64,000 nucleotides of DNA, from NCBI GenBank assembly GCA_026225945.1, contig JAMJFZ010001228.1:2733501-2797500 (forward strand), given 5' to 3'. Below the pieces are notes generated by a model. That model saw only the letters and a list, made by a program, of their open reading frames with translations. It was not told the DNA's origin and did no database searches. Shown in pieces: positions 1 through 10,015 of the stretch. Position 1 is the stretch's first letter, and the number at the start of each line of letters is the position of its first letter. The translations under genes were made by a program, and so were the position numbers. This stretch comes from Cricetomys ansorgei. Taxonomy: Eukaryota > Chordata > Mammalia > Rodentia > Nesomyidae.

Positions 1-801
1 GCATGTCAGAGCTTCTCACAGAAGGTGGGAGTCCCACACTATAGACTGGGGCGGCGGGGAGAACCCCTCAGAGGGAGCCCTGGGCTGTGGGCTATGTCTG
101 TGGTCAGGGGTAGGGGGCAGAGTTCTCCAGCACAGAGCCAGGCTGTAGACTCTGCTTGTTGCAGAATCCTAACAGAGATGAAACGTGATCTGACCTTTTA
201 CTCTTCTGTCATGCGTTATCTGCTATGATGAAATATTCCCCTCCTTGAACTATGAGACAAAACAAACCATCCCTTGTTTAAATTTGTTTGTCAGGCATCT
301 TGTTTTAACAGTGAGAAAAGGAACTAATACACACCCTGTGGTTGGGTCTTTTCTTTGAGCTGTTGAGTAATAATCCTAGAGTCCATCTGGCTGTGCTCTG
401 GACAAATCTGATGCTTTGAGTTGTCCTGAGTGTAGCCCATCACGAGCTATCTCATTATCACCTGCTCAAGGGCTCTAGAACACGTGAGCTTGAACTAGCT
501 AGGAGACATGAGAGAAGCATGTCTGGGCTCATCAGGTTTGCCATCATAACAGGATTGACCAGGCAAGATGCTGGGATTTATTTCAAAATATTAAGGTCGT
601 GAGAGCAAAGCCTCGATAACTTAGAGAGAGGAAAGAAAGAAAGAAAAAGTGATTCCAAAACACACTGTTGCTCTCACAGACTTGCTAAAAATGATGGCCC
701 CACATGTAACAAAGACTGAGGGAGAACCGGAAACTACATGAACCATCCCAAAAGCGGAAAGAAGAAACTTTTTAGGGAGACTATCAAGATCCTTAAAAAC
801 C
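1..801. other. Stretch without recognised feature
   Basis: No repeat family, RNA gene or credible exon is recognised here. A small open frame at 25-228 has no splice or homology support. A short GAAA-rich patch lies at about 624-646. Part of this may be old transposon debris too diverged to name by eye. Confidence 0.5.
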
Positions 802-1238
802 TGATGTCTTAGTTAGCTTTAATTTTCAACTTTACTCTCACACCCTAAAGTCATGGGAGAAGAAAGATTCTATTGGGGAATTGCCTAGATCAGATTGACC
901 TGTAGGCATGTCTGTGGGAATTGTTTTAATTATGAATTTATGTAGGAGAGCTATGCCCACTGTGGGTGGCACCATCCCTATGTGAGTGGTCATGGGCTAT
1001 ATAAGAAAGCTAGCTAACTGTGAGCCTGAGCAAGCCAGTAAGCAGCAACCTTTATGGTTTCTGCTTAAGGTTATTACCTTGAGTCCCTGCACTGATTTCC
1101 ATCAATGATATATTGTGACCTGAAAGTATAAGCCTACTAAACCCTTTCATCTTATAAAATGAAATAAGCCCTTTCCTCCCTTAGGTTGGTTTTGGTCCAT
1201 AGTATTTCACCTCAGCAACAGAAAGAAACTAGAATTGA
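802..1238 (+). mobile_element. Solo LTR, rodent ERVL type (MT2B-like)
   Basis: A ~430-bp unit runs from TGATGTCTTAGTTAGC to a GCAACAGAAAGAAACTAG end. It contains the family hallmarks: a CTGTGGGTGGCACCAT block, a TATATAAGAAAGC TATA-like motif in the middle, and a late AATAAGCCCTTTCCTCCC polyadenylation-type segment followed by TTGGTTTTGGTC. The same signposts in the same order recur at 4124, 7053 and 54172. No internal retroviral sequence flanks it, so it is a solo LTR. The class (ERVL) is fairly sure, the exact subfamily is not. Confidence 0.75.
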
Positions 1239-1261
1239 TGCATAGAAGAAGAAAAAGTGTT

Positions 1262-1310
1262 GCAAAACTCCCTCCCCCTCCCTCCCTCACTCCCTTCCTT
1301 TCTTCTTTCA
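1262..1310. repeat. Pyrimidine-rich tract
   Basis: Runs of CTCCCTCC and TTCTTTC give a nearly pure C/T strand of about 50 bp just upstream of a minus-strand B1. Confidence 0.75.
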
Positions 1311-1345
1311 TTTTGTTTTGAGGATTTTTTTTTAATTTTCTATAT

Positions 1346-1490
1346 TTTTTGAGACAAGAATCTTACTATGGAGCCCAGGCTGGCTTAGGACTTTGTAGCA
1401 GTTTGTCCTCGGGTTTACAATCTTTCTGCCTCAATCTCCAAAATGCTGAGATTATAGGAATGAGGCACCAACACAACCCTGCTCCTGGCT
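1346..1490 (-). mobile_element. B1 SINE, minus strand
   Basis: Read on the plus strand it shows the reversed B1 order: a GAGACAAGAATCTTACTATG start, GCCCAGGCTGGC, CTGCCTCAATCTCC, ATGCTGAGATTATAGG and a GGCACCAACAC end. B1 is a 7SL-RNA-derived, non-coding SINE. This copy is diverged, so it is not recent. Confidence 0.85.
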
Positions 1491-1925
1491 TGCTTTCTTT
1501 ATGACACACATCGTGGGATTCCTGAACTATCATCAACTGTACAGTTACCCAGAGGTGACAATACTGGAAAGAGGATGAAGTCAGACCTCATGACTATCTA
1601 TATCAAGCTATAGCTCTATATGTGAACACCATCCAATCTCCAGAGAGATGAATGAATCTTGAGGTAACAGCTCCCCACCTTCAACTCTTCCCAGATGATG
1701 CCAAGAGAACCAAAATGACCTGATTTTGCTGAGCCCTGTGTAAATTCCAGATTTGTGTTTTGAGAAAAGTAAATATTGTGGTGATTTTTAATGTAATCCT
1801 AGTAACTGATTCCAACACTGTACTCGAACAAGAGGGGCTTTTTATTGAACTATAACTTTCTCATATATTCTATCCAGAAGGAATGGTGTCCTATCTATAT
1901 CAGGAAGTGTCCTGCTGCTTTCCAT

Positions 1926-2060
1926 GTATTCTCTTTTCACTCAATCAGCAAACACTCATTAAATACCTAATTGTAGGACTGTTACACAGAAAACTCCTTT
2001 GTCTCCTGGAATCTCTCCATCTAGAGAGACATGGAAATCAGTGAACTGGTATAATGATAT
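1926..2060 (+). mobile_element. Possible ancient mammalian repeat (L2/MIR type)
   Basis: The segment CAAACACTCATTAAATACC followed by a CTGGAATCTCTCCATCTAGAG block resembles the widespread motif with ATTTATTGAGCACCTAC and a later 'ctcatggagcttacattctag' section. The match is weak, and no ends can be placed. Confidence 0.35.
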
Positions 2061-2239
2061 CATTAGAGGGATAGTGTCCAATCCCCACACCCTTCAATCC
2101 TCCTTCAAATCCTACCTAATCCAGAACATCTTTTCAGCGTGTCCAAATCACTCGTCTCCCAATATAAAACATTGGGTACCATGTAAAATCATACAACGAG
2201 AATGGACTATCCATGCCTCTTCTCTAAGTCGTGTTCAGT

Positions 2240-2322
2240 AACCTCATCTCTCTCCCTCTCCCCCTTTCTCTCCCTCTTCCCTCTCTCTATCCCTCTCCCT
2301 CTCGTTCTCCCTTTTCCTCACC
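2240..2322. repeat. CT-rich simple repeat
   Basis: About 80 bp of almost pure pyrimidine (TCTCTCCCTCTCC repeats). It could adopt triplex or H-DNA structure under supercoiling. It lies just upstream of a minus-strand B1. Confidence 0.85.
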
Positions 2323-2329
2323 TGTTTTA

Positions 2330-2463
2330 AATCAGGGTCCTACCATTTAGTCCTATCTGGCCTGAAACTTCCTATGTAAACCAAGCTGGCCTTGAACTCC
2401 AAGATCCTCCTGCCTCTGTCTCCCAAGAGCTGGGATTAAAGACATGTACCACCACATCTGACC
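2330..2463 (-). mobile_element. B1 SINE, minus strand
   Basis: Reversed B1 signposts in order: CTATGTAAACCAAGCTGGCC, TTGAACTCCAAGATCC, CCTGCCTCTGTCTCCC, GAGCTGGGATTAAAG and a TACCACCACATCTGAC end. It is better preserved than the copy at 1346. Confidence 0.9.
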
Positions 2464-2611
2464 CACATTAATCTCTTGAAATTGATCACAGTAAGAATAT
2501 TTACCACAGAAATTTATAAGGACTGTACTGGGGCTTTCTGCTCATCCCTTTTCTATGTGGAGAGCTATTTTTTGTTTCCTAAATATTTTATCAGCCTATG
2601 TCATTATGGAT

Positions 2612-3113
2612 AGTATTTTATGAGATTTTCATGCATATATATATAATGTATTTTGGTCATATTAACCCTTATTACCCTCTCTTGTTGCTTCCACTCCCTC
2701 TGATCCTCTTCTTTTCAGCTACTCTGTATTTTACTTTGATGTTTTTGGTTTTGTTTTTGTAAATCAATGAGTTTAATTAAGATTGCTTTCAGAAGCATTT
2801 GTGACCTACCAGTGGTTATACCACTAAAGAAAATGTCTCTCCCACCCCAGCAACAATTAAGTTCATAGAGATCCTCAGTAAGGGGTGGGTAAGTGGGGTC
2901 TTATGTACCCCACCCCCAAAACCATGGAGAGTGAGATCTTAAACATTGGCCACCCTTTTCTAGAGATACCATTCACCTGATATCCATAGGAGCTAATTAT
3001 TGGGGTAGATGACATTTAATCAAAAAATAAAATAACCAATTAATGTGTCCTTCCCTCTTAGCATTCCTTAGTTGCCTGTAGATCTTTATGCAGAGATGTG
3101 ATGAGGGATAGGC

Positions 3114-3152
<39 letters not shown>

Positions 3153-3300
3153 CATACCTGTCCACATTAGCATATCTATTGTTGCTGCCCGTGTTCAGCT
3201 CATATTTATGCAGTCATGCTGGTGAGGCTTTATGGGTGTAGCTTCTGGCTTTACTAGGAGACACAATCTCACAGCAAACTTCAATTAATCATCCAATACC
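2612..3300 (-). mobile_element. L1 3' UTR fragment, minus strand
   Basis: The plus strand starts with the complement of a rodent L1 3' terminus (TTTCATGCATATATATATAA then TATTTTGGTCATATTAACCC). It continues with the reverse of typical L1 3' UTR segments (AGTTGCCTGTAGATCTTTATG, TCTATTGTTGCTGCC, GGTGTAGCTTCTGGCTTTAC, GACACAATCTCACAGC). No ORF2 coding remains. A (CA)n array interrupts it at about 3113. Confidence 0.65.
3113..3151. repeat. (AC)n microsatellite
   Basis: About 19 uninterrupted AC units inside the L1-derived segment. It is long enough to be length-polymorphic. Confidence 0.97.
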
Positions 3301-3315
3301 AAATGATCAGTCCTG

Positions 3316-3450
3316 TATATATATATATAATGGTAGAAGAGGCCAGAGCAAGAATGGGTATATGAGAGAGTTTTGGAAGGGGAAAAGAGAAGGGAGAAAT
3401 TGTGTTATTGTATTATAATCTCAAAAAATAAATAATTTTAAAATGAAAAT
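3316..3450 (+). mobile_element. L1 3' terminal fragment
   Basis: A TA microsatellite, then GAAGGGGAAAAGAGAAGGG, then TTGTGTTATTGTATTATAAT and an AAAAAATAAATAA tail. This is the layout of a rodent L1 3' end on the plus strand. It lies head-on to the L1 piece at 2612-3300, so they are two fragments or an inverted insertion. Confidence 0.5.
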
Positions 3451-3540
3451 TATCTAAATATAGTATGACCAAGAAAGAGCTCATAAAATAAAAAATAAAA
3501 TAATATAAAAAAACACCCAGCTGTATATTTCCAAATAACA

Positions 3541-4123
3541 AAAAGGAAGGATTTTAAATGTTCTCACCACAAAGAATTAATAAGTATTTGCTACTGAACT
3601 GCACGCTGATTTGCTTGACTTGGTAATCCAAAATGTAGATACAACTTGAAACATCCCGAGGTACTCTGCACAATTATTACTTGTCAGAAAGAAAGTAAAA
3701 CTTTGAAAAACAGATCTTCTGGGAATGGAGCTCTTTTAGGAAATAATTGGCTGTGTCGGTGGAATGATGATAAGGACTCCCTAGGCTGTGGAGAATGTTG
3801 CTGGCTGGGAGTCACTTGGCTCCACACTGGACAGTTTGCTGGCTGCAGGAGTCTCTACGTTGCACAACTCTGGAAAGCCTGCCAAGGTTGTTTGTAGATA
3901 AGCTTAAGCAGTGGTAGGAGTTTCTGGGTCCCGGGGACTGCAGAGCAATCATTGCTGCATCTAGGCTTTTGGTGACCAGAGTAAGAGCTGAGGGGATTAC
4001 AGGGCAGTCTCACTGCTCACCTAACAGTGAGAAGGAGATGCTCCATATTGTTGGGAGAGGATAACATTTCCCATCTTATAGCATGAATTTGCCCCTACCT
4101 AAAGAGGTGTAGACATCTGACCC
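3541..4123. other. Stretch without recognised feature
   Basis: Moderately GC-rich sequence with no repeat family recognised. An 83-codon open frame at 3646-3897 starts with ATG, but it has no known motif, and no convincing splice sites flank it. It is treated as chance. Confidence 0.4.
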
Positions 4124-4522
4124 TGTTAGCTTTAACTGTTGACTTGAGACAGTCGCGAATCATCTGAGAATGTAGTTTCAATCAAGGGTTTCCTAGATCA
4201 GACTAGCCTGTGAGCATGCCTATGAGGGATTGTCTTGATTGTTAATTGATGTAGGAGGGCCCGGCCCATTGTGGGCAGCACCATTCCCTAGGCAGATGTT
4301 CCTAGGCTGTGTAAGAAAGCAGGGTTCACATGAGCTAATGAGGGAGCCAGTAAGCAGTGTTCCTCCATGGTTTCTGATTCAGACTCCTGCTAAAGTTGCT
4401 GCCTTGGCTTCCTTTGTTGATAAGACTATGACCTGTAATATGAAATAAAACCTTTCTTCCTCACCTAGATTGCTTTTGGTCAAAGTGTTTTTATCACAGC
4501 AACAGAAAGGAAACTAGAGCCA
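4124..4522 (+). mobile_element. Solo LTR, rodent ERVL type (MT2B-like)
   Basis: It starts TGTTAGCTTTAACTG and ends GCAACAGAAAGGAAACTAG. It shares the block order of the copy at 802: TTTCCTAGATCAGACTAGCC, GTAGGAGGGCCCGGCCCATTG, GTGTAAGAAAGC and AAATAAAACCTTTCTTCCTC. No internal ERV sequence is present. Confidence 0.8.
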
Positions 4523-4942
4523 CATCAAATACCAGTATATCTAGCCTTATTTAAATTTAAAAGTCTGCACAAAACAATGTTTAAGATGAAATGATCAGAG
4601 TGGATCCTAATGCAACATGACTGGCATTCTTATGTCCAAAAGAAAGGAAACAGTGATGAGAAGAAAGGCCAAGTAAGACAGACAAACACAGGGAGAGCAA
4701 CAAAGGGAGATAGCAGGCTGGACCTAGCCCATGGCTGTATGTAGCTTGCTATCCCCCAAAGCAGGATTCTCCCCTTAAGTAATAAAGTGTCTATAAATTG
4801 GCAACCTCCTTGTCTCAATGGAATCTTCTCCACTAATTGATAGAAAGAGCTAAACTTGTCTCAAATAGAGAGAGCTGCTTCACTCAAGATAAAAGTGCCT
4901 TCTGAGGCACTTCTGAGGCCAGTCAGGGACTGGCAGAGTGTG

Positions 4943-4982
4943 GTGATATAAAGTGATATAAAGTGATATGTGGTGATATAAA
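4943..4982. repeat. Short tandem repeat of GTGATATAAA
   Basis: A 10-bp unit GTGATATAAA occurs at 4943 and 4953, then a diverged unit, then again at 4973. It is a small private tandem expansion in otherwise unique sequence. Confidence 0.85.
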
Positions 4983-5111
4983 GCTTCTATCACTAACCAA
5001 CCAGATGAGGAGATCATATCAGTTGACTTGGTGCATTTTATGGCTCTGTGCTTCTACGGCTAAACCCCTTCTGGGTATCTTCAAAGGGTAAGTTCAATAT
5101 CAGAATCACAA

Positions 5112-5528
5112 ATGTGTGATAGATAGTTCAACTGAATCATCAGCTTGACAGGATTCAGCAGTGCCCAGGATGTACTGGCTCTGGGTGTACCTGTGAGGGC
5201 GTTGCCAGAGATGGAGGTTGGCTTGGATTTGTCCTGAATGTGCCCAACATCATCGCATGGGCTGGGGTCAAGAGAGAATAAAAAGGAAGGAGAGAAACCC
5301 AACAACACAGGAATATTCCACCACCACCGTGTGTGAGTGTGTGTGTGTGTGTGTGTGTGTCCATCTTTCTTTCTCCTCTCTTTCTGGCTGCCATGCTGTG
5401 AGCTGCTCTTTCTTCTGCACACACCTTCTTTTCAATGATGGACTGATATATCTGAATTTGTAAGCCAAAAAAAAAACTTTCCTCCTTTGTTTCACTCAGG
5501 TATTTTTGTCACAGCAATAATAATTTAA
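5112..5528 (+). mobile_element. Solo LTR, ERVL/MaLR type, with TG array
   Basis: It follows the rodent ERVL LTR order: a TCATCAGCTTGACAGG start, GGGCTGGGGTCAAGAGAGAATAAAAAGGAAGG, a CTTTCTGGCTGCCATGCTGTGAGC block, a TTCAATGATGGACTG block and a GTATTTTTGTCACAGCAAT end. A (TG)n array at 5329-5360 sits where the family normally has CTCTCTGCTTCC. Start and end are approximate. Confidence 0.6.
5329..5360. repeat. (TG)n microsatellite
   Basis: About 15 TG units with one GAG interruption, inside the LTR-like element at 5112-5528. Confidence 0.97.
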
Positions 5529-5647
5529 AAAGAAAAAGAGAAAGAGGAGGAGGAGGAGAGGAAGAACATAGAAGGGACCCTCCAAGCCCCACTAGAAATG
5601 TGTGAAGTCCCAAGTCAGATATTACTTTCTCTCCCTGACTCTCCTTA

Positions 5648-5680
5648 ACCTTTTTTGTTTGTTTGTTTGTTTGTTTTTGG
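5648..5680. repeat. (TTTG)n microsatellite
   Basis: Five to six TTTG units with flanking T runs. Confidence 0.9.
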
Positions 5681-5729
5681 TTTTTTTTTCTTTAAAATTA
5701 TGAAGGCACTGTGACAGTTAATTTTCTGT

Positions 5730-6093
5730 TTGTTGTAGTGAATACTGCAGCCGAAGACAACTCAAAGGAGAAGCAGGCTTGATTTTGGTTTTCAATTCAG
5801 AGAGGAAGCAGTCCATGCAGAGTGTGAGGCTGGCCTGGTAATCTGGAAGCAGCATGACCACATTCTGTCCACACACAGGAAGCAGAGAGAGAAAGAACAG
5901 GAAATACAGTCAGGCAATAAGGCCTCAAACCCTGCCTCCTGGTGATGTATGCCCTTCATCAAGTCTCTAACTGCTTAAAGTTCCACCACCTACCCAAACA
6001 GCATCACCAGGTAGGGAAAAAGTATTCCAACACACAAGCCAGTGCTGCATATTGAATGCTGCATATTGAATACTGCATATCCAAACCATAGCA
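5730..6093 (-). mobile_element. LTR, MaLR type, minus strand
   Basis: The plus strand shows reversed signposts: a block with TTGATTTTGG, CACACAGGAAGCAGAGAG, AAGGCCTCAAACCCTGCC, TTAAAGTTCCACCACC and a CATATCCAAACCATAGCA end. A short triplication of TGCATATTGAA at about 6047-6080 replaces part of the usual LTR end. Boundaries are approximate. Confidence 0.6.
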
Positions 6094-6289
6094 GGTACTG
6101 CATCAAAACATAAAATAAGAGCACTGGGAGCTGTTGTGTAGCTATTTCCTCCAAATTGAAGCACCTCTTCTGAGAAGAAATACCATGAGGGCTTCAGAAA
6201 ACCTAGGAAGTCATGCCTCTTGCCAGACTCTGAAAGTCCTAGGGTCTCTCCACATGATTATAAAAGCATTGAATGACTGAAGGAGAGGG

Positions 6290-6512
6290 GGCCTCTTCCT
6301 CCAGCCAAACAGCATTGCAATAAACTCTCAGAATGTAGCTTTTAATAGGTCATCATCAGTCATGCAGAAGTGGGCTTCTTGATGACACAGTTACCTTTAT
6401 CTGTGTCTGATAAACTCACTGGCTTTCTAATGTAGGCATGGGTGGAATCATTTCTTCTGTCTGTCATAGGTACCTTGTCTGGGGGTAAACACATATTTTT
6501 TTCTCATCACCC
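6290..6512 (+). mobile_element. LTR-like 3' segment, unclassified rodent repeat
   Basis: The segment GATAAACTCACTGG, GGTGGAATCATTTCTTCTG, TGTCATAGGTACC, GGGGTAAACACATATTTTT also occurs, diverged, at about 9795-10015. A shared AATAAAC-type signal and shared downstream block suggest an LTR end. The family is not named. Confidence 0.4.
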
Positions 6513-7052
6513 CCCCACTACAGCATAAGCATTTTGCTCAGGGGCAAATGCCAAGGAAGAAGAAGGAAAGCTGACAGAGGAAGCCTCTGGGTCACCATTG
6601 ACACTATTCGCTCTCTGACTTTGTTTATCTGTTGGTCATAATTGTTAATAAGGAAGCTCCCAAGCATTCATTTGCTTACTTTGCTCCTAAGTGTACAAAT
6701 AAATTGCTCCAATTTGATGTGGCAGGATTCTGCAGGGTGCCACTGGGCATATTTGCCATTCTTGGCAGACTCCCATGAAACTCTGTGATAACCTGTCTTG
6801 TCAGCAAATCCTATCGTGTCCTGCTTTGCAAGGTGGCTTGCCCATTCAGCCATCCCTGGCTCCCTGGCAGACTCCATCCCTTTCAGTGGAAAGGAAGATG
6901 GTGCTGACAACTCAATGTGAAAAGTAATTTTTGATGAGGCAGTGGGACACTGTAGAGACAAGAGAATTTTGACATCAATGGTCATTGGCAGGAGCGCACC
7001 ACAAATTATATTTAATACATTCAATCACTGTAATATGTGACATTATATACCC
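6513..7052. other. Repeat-free block, possible conserved sequence
   Basis: No repeat is recognised over about 540 bp. A 118-codon minus-strand frame spans most of it (6668-7024), but it begins at TTG rather than ATG and shows no known domain. It may be a chance frame. Confidence 0.35.
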
Positions 7053-7446
7053 TGTGATGGTTAGCTTTGACACAAGCTAGAGTCATCTTGGAAGAGAGAC
7101 CCTCAATTGATAAAATGCTTTCATAAGATTTGCCTGTAGGCACTAGCATTTTCTTGATTAATTATTGATATGGGAGGGCTCATCCTGCTGTGGGCAGTGG
7201 CACCCCTGGGCAAGTGGTCCTAGAGTGTATAAGAAACCACACTGAGCAAGCCATGAGGAACGAGCTAATGAGCAGACCTCCTCTTTGGCCTCTACCTTCT
7301 CTGGATTACTGTATCTGAGTTCCTTCTGATTTCCTATCATGATAGACTACATACTGTAAGATGAGATAAACTATTTCCTCCACAAGTTTCTTCCTCCACA
7401 AGTTGGCCACGGTGTTTCTCACAATAATAGAAAGCAAATTAGAACA
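7053..7446 (+). mobile_element. Solo LTR, rodent ERVL type (MT2B-like)
   Basis: It starts TGTGATGGTTAGCTTTGACA and ends ATAGAAAGCAAATTAGAACA, so TG..CA termini. In between lie TCTTGGAAGAGAGACCCTC, GGGAGGGCTCATCCTGCTG, GTGTATAAGAAACC and GAGATAAACTATTTCCTCC. The CTTCCTCCACAAGTT segment is duplicated near the end. Confidence 0.8.
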
Positions 7447-7527
7447 CATAGATGTGGCAACTCTGAGACTCTTTAGCGTTTGCTGGAAGTGACATTGTTA
7501 ATCCAGGAGTGGAGCAGAACCATGGTA

Positions 7528-7715
7528 AGCTGGGGAGATGGTTCAGTAACGTGTTTACTTTACAAGTATGATCACTTGAGTTTGGTCCCCATGTTTGAAA
7601 GCCAGACATGATGGCATACACTTATAATTCTAGAACTGGAGAGGCAGAAAAAAGAAGATCCCTGCTGCTCACTGGCACTGGCCAATCACCCTTGTCTACT
7701 TGGTAGGCTCCAGGA
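7528..7715 (+). mobile_element. B4 SINE (ID fused to B1-like)
   Basis: The tRNA-like part is AGCTGGGGAGATGGTTCAG. It is followed by GTTTGGTCCCCATG, a B1-like part with AGACATGATGGCATACACT, and GATCCCTGCTGCTCACTGGC. This is the B4 order. It is diverged and loses the 3' end. Confidence 0.7.
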
Positions 7716-7721
7716 AAAAAC

Positions 7722-7975
7722 AAACTGGGGCTGGAGGATGGTACAGAGGTTAAATACATACATTGCTATTGCCGGAACATGTGTCCAATTCCAGCACCAC
7801 TCTGAATAGCTCACAGCTGTCTGTAACTTCAGTTTCAGGGGACTTGGGCTCCTCTGGCCTCTATGGAAATCCCCCCCCCACACATACACACTTGTACATA
7901 CCAACACAGAGACACAAAGATATACATAATTTAAAATAATAGCATAAATACATCTTTAAAAATATTAAAGTAAAA
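7722..7975 (+). mobile_element. B3/B2-type SINE
   Basis: GGGGCTGGAGGATGGTACAG, then GTCCAATTCCAGCACCAC, TAGCTCACAGCTGTCTGTAAC, CTTGGGCTCCTCTGGCCTC, a CA-rich tail and an A-rich end. The order fits a tRNA-derived B2-superfamily SINE, most like B3. Confidence 0.85.
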
Positions 7976-8058
7976 CAACATACACACACGTACAGAAATT
8001 GTCCTCTTGCCTCCATATGTACCTTCACATACATATGAGCCTTCATACATGTGGATAT

Positions 8059-8060
<2 letters not shown>

Positions 8061-8100
<40 letters not shown>
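8061..8100. repeat. (AC)n microsatellite
   Basis: Twenty uninterrupted AC units. Confidence 0.98.
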
Positions 8101-8102
<2 letters not shown>

Positions 8103-8342
8103 GTCCATAGAAAAATCTCCAATGCTTTTCCAATTTAATCCTACAAGAAGACCTTCCAGGAAAACATGAGACCTGAGAGAGACTTGGAGGTCATGTGCCA
8201 AGAGTAAATCATTAGACAACACAAACACATGAGCTATCTCAGGAAAACCCAAAGAGAAGAAGAGCCTCAAACCTCAAGGATGCATCCGTTAGGGGAAGAA
8301 GGGCATGGAGACCACAGATGAACCAGAGAGCAGAAAGAAACA

Positions 8343-8525
8343 GTGAGGGGGAGCAGACTGGAGGACCCCTGGAACTACTGTCAGTTTAGCCAAATCAATG
8401 AGCTCCAGGTTCAGTGAGAGATCATTTCTCAAAAAAGTACAGTAGAGAGTGATTGAAGAAGCCACTTCTGGCTTCAACACACAGAGGCACTCCTGTGAAT
8501 ACACACACACACACACACACACACG
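8343..8525 (+). mobile_element. B4 SINE, 3' part
   Basis: GAGGACCCCTGGAACTACTG, CAATGAGCTCCAGGTTCAGT, GAGAGATCATTTCTCAAAAA and CACTTCTGGCTTCAACAC correspond to the B1-like half and tail of B4. It ends in a (AC)n array at about 8500-8524. The 5' ID half is not seen. Confidence 0.7.
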
Positions 8526-9794
8526 CAGAGGCCAGATGAGGAGAGTGATAATCGAACTGCCATTAACTTGGTTTCTCAAACAGGGCAGGGTAGACATGAT
8601 AGAATGGCTTCTCCACTGTCCATCCAACAGCTCAGCCCACTGCTTATTTCATGAGTTGACATACAGGGATAGCACCATGGCCCAGACAGGTGAGTGAAAT
8701 CACAGGATGTGGCTGGGAAAAGGCAATGAGGGGAAGCAGGCACTGAAGAAAAAGCAGCCAGAACTGCGGTCCACCTGATAGTAGTTGAATCTTTTCTTTA
8801 GAAGGATCTGAACTGTTTTCATATTCTCCTGACAGAGCATTTCAAGAGCTTGCAAGCATCCTATAGGCTACAGTTTCCCTTCAGAAAGTATAACACCATT
8901 TCCAAGGCCTCACATATTCTGAGGTGTCCCAGAGCCCCAGACTAAGTCCTCATTTTTTTATGTATACTCTTTAAATTAGTGACAAAATCAATCATTTCTG
9001 ACATGATTTGATTGGCAAAGCAGAACTTTGCAGCAAAAGTAATTAGTGTTAAATCATCAGTTTAGCAGAGAAAAATGGTACTAATAAAGAACAGATGTTT
9101 TAATGAAGGTCAGAGGTAACATTCCAATGGCAGGTTTTGCCAAAGGCTGGAAATAGGGCATCTGAATGATGTTGCAAATTGAGAGGTGGAAGAATAAAGC
9201 CTTGGTAACTATCAGTAACATGTAATCCAGGCAAGAAGAGATTTAGATTTCGTCTTCTCTTCCAATAGTCTCCTTTCATGGGTATAGGCTGAAACACAGT
9301 GGCAATTTTCATATTTTTAAGCTATCCAAAATATTACTTTTAAAAATCTCATAAAAGATGTTCTCTACTTAATAAGCTGGGAGAAGTGGGCATTTGGGAA
9401 TTATCTGAGGAAGATTTATTGTTTTGTTTTGTTTTTGTTTTATGTATTCAGTATGTTCATGGGATACTATTGCTCTCCATCAGTCAATATATCTGAGCAA
9501 AACAAACACAAAGACCATATGCTTGTCATGTAGCTGTATCCTCTTGACTGAAACAGTCCATGCAGGACTGGGGCTTGTTAAGATTCTGGAAGGAAACAAA
9601 CTCACAAGATTCAAGAATTCAATAAAACTCACAAGTCTCAGGAAGTACCTGAAACTTTTCAAGACTAACATGCTCCTTCTCAAGGTTATATAAGCAGTGA
9701 GAACTAGTGAGAAAAGAATCTCTTCTGACTAGCCAAGCTGCCTACAAGTGCATAGGGAGCACTAGGAATGCAGTTTTGCAAAGAATACAGCTTT
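8526..9794. other. Repeat-poor stretch
   Basis: Nothing recognised apart from a short (TTTTG)n at about 9420-9440. Small open frames in both directions have no support. Confidence 0.4.
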
Positions 9795-10015
9795 CATGAA
9801 TTGTTAACCTCACAGGAGTCAGTTGTCTTTTCAGTGATGTACCTGCTTTTGGGTCACTCATGCTCCTGTAAGTAACTCATTACCCACACTCCTGTAAGTA
9901 GCCCCAATAAACTTACCAGTCCACTTATCTAGAATTGGGTGGAATAGTTTCTTTGGTTTGTCATCAGTGTCACATTTGGAGTGAACAGACATTTATTTGT
10001 GTCTCCCCAGGAAAA
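9795..10015 (+). mobile_element. LTR-like 3' segment, partner of 6290-6512
   Basis: CCAATAAACTTACCAGTCCA, GGGTGGAATAGTTTCTTTGG, TTTGTCATCAGTG and GTGAACAGACATTTATTTG match the segment at 6290-6512 in order and spacing. It also holds a doubled CTCCTGTAAGTA motif. The rodent family is not named. Confidence 0.45.

Noticed and set aside
802..1238. Paired LTRs as a full provirus (802, 4124 and 7053 copies on one strand)
   Set aside because: Between these LTRs there is L1, SINE and unique sequence and no gag/pol/env-like frames. They are separate solo LTRs.
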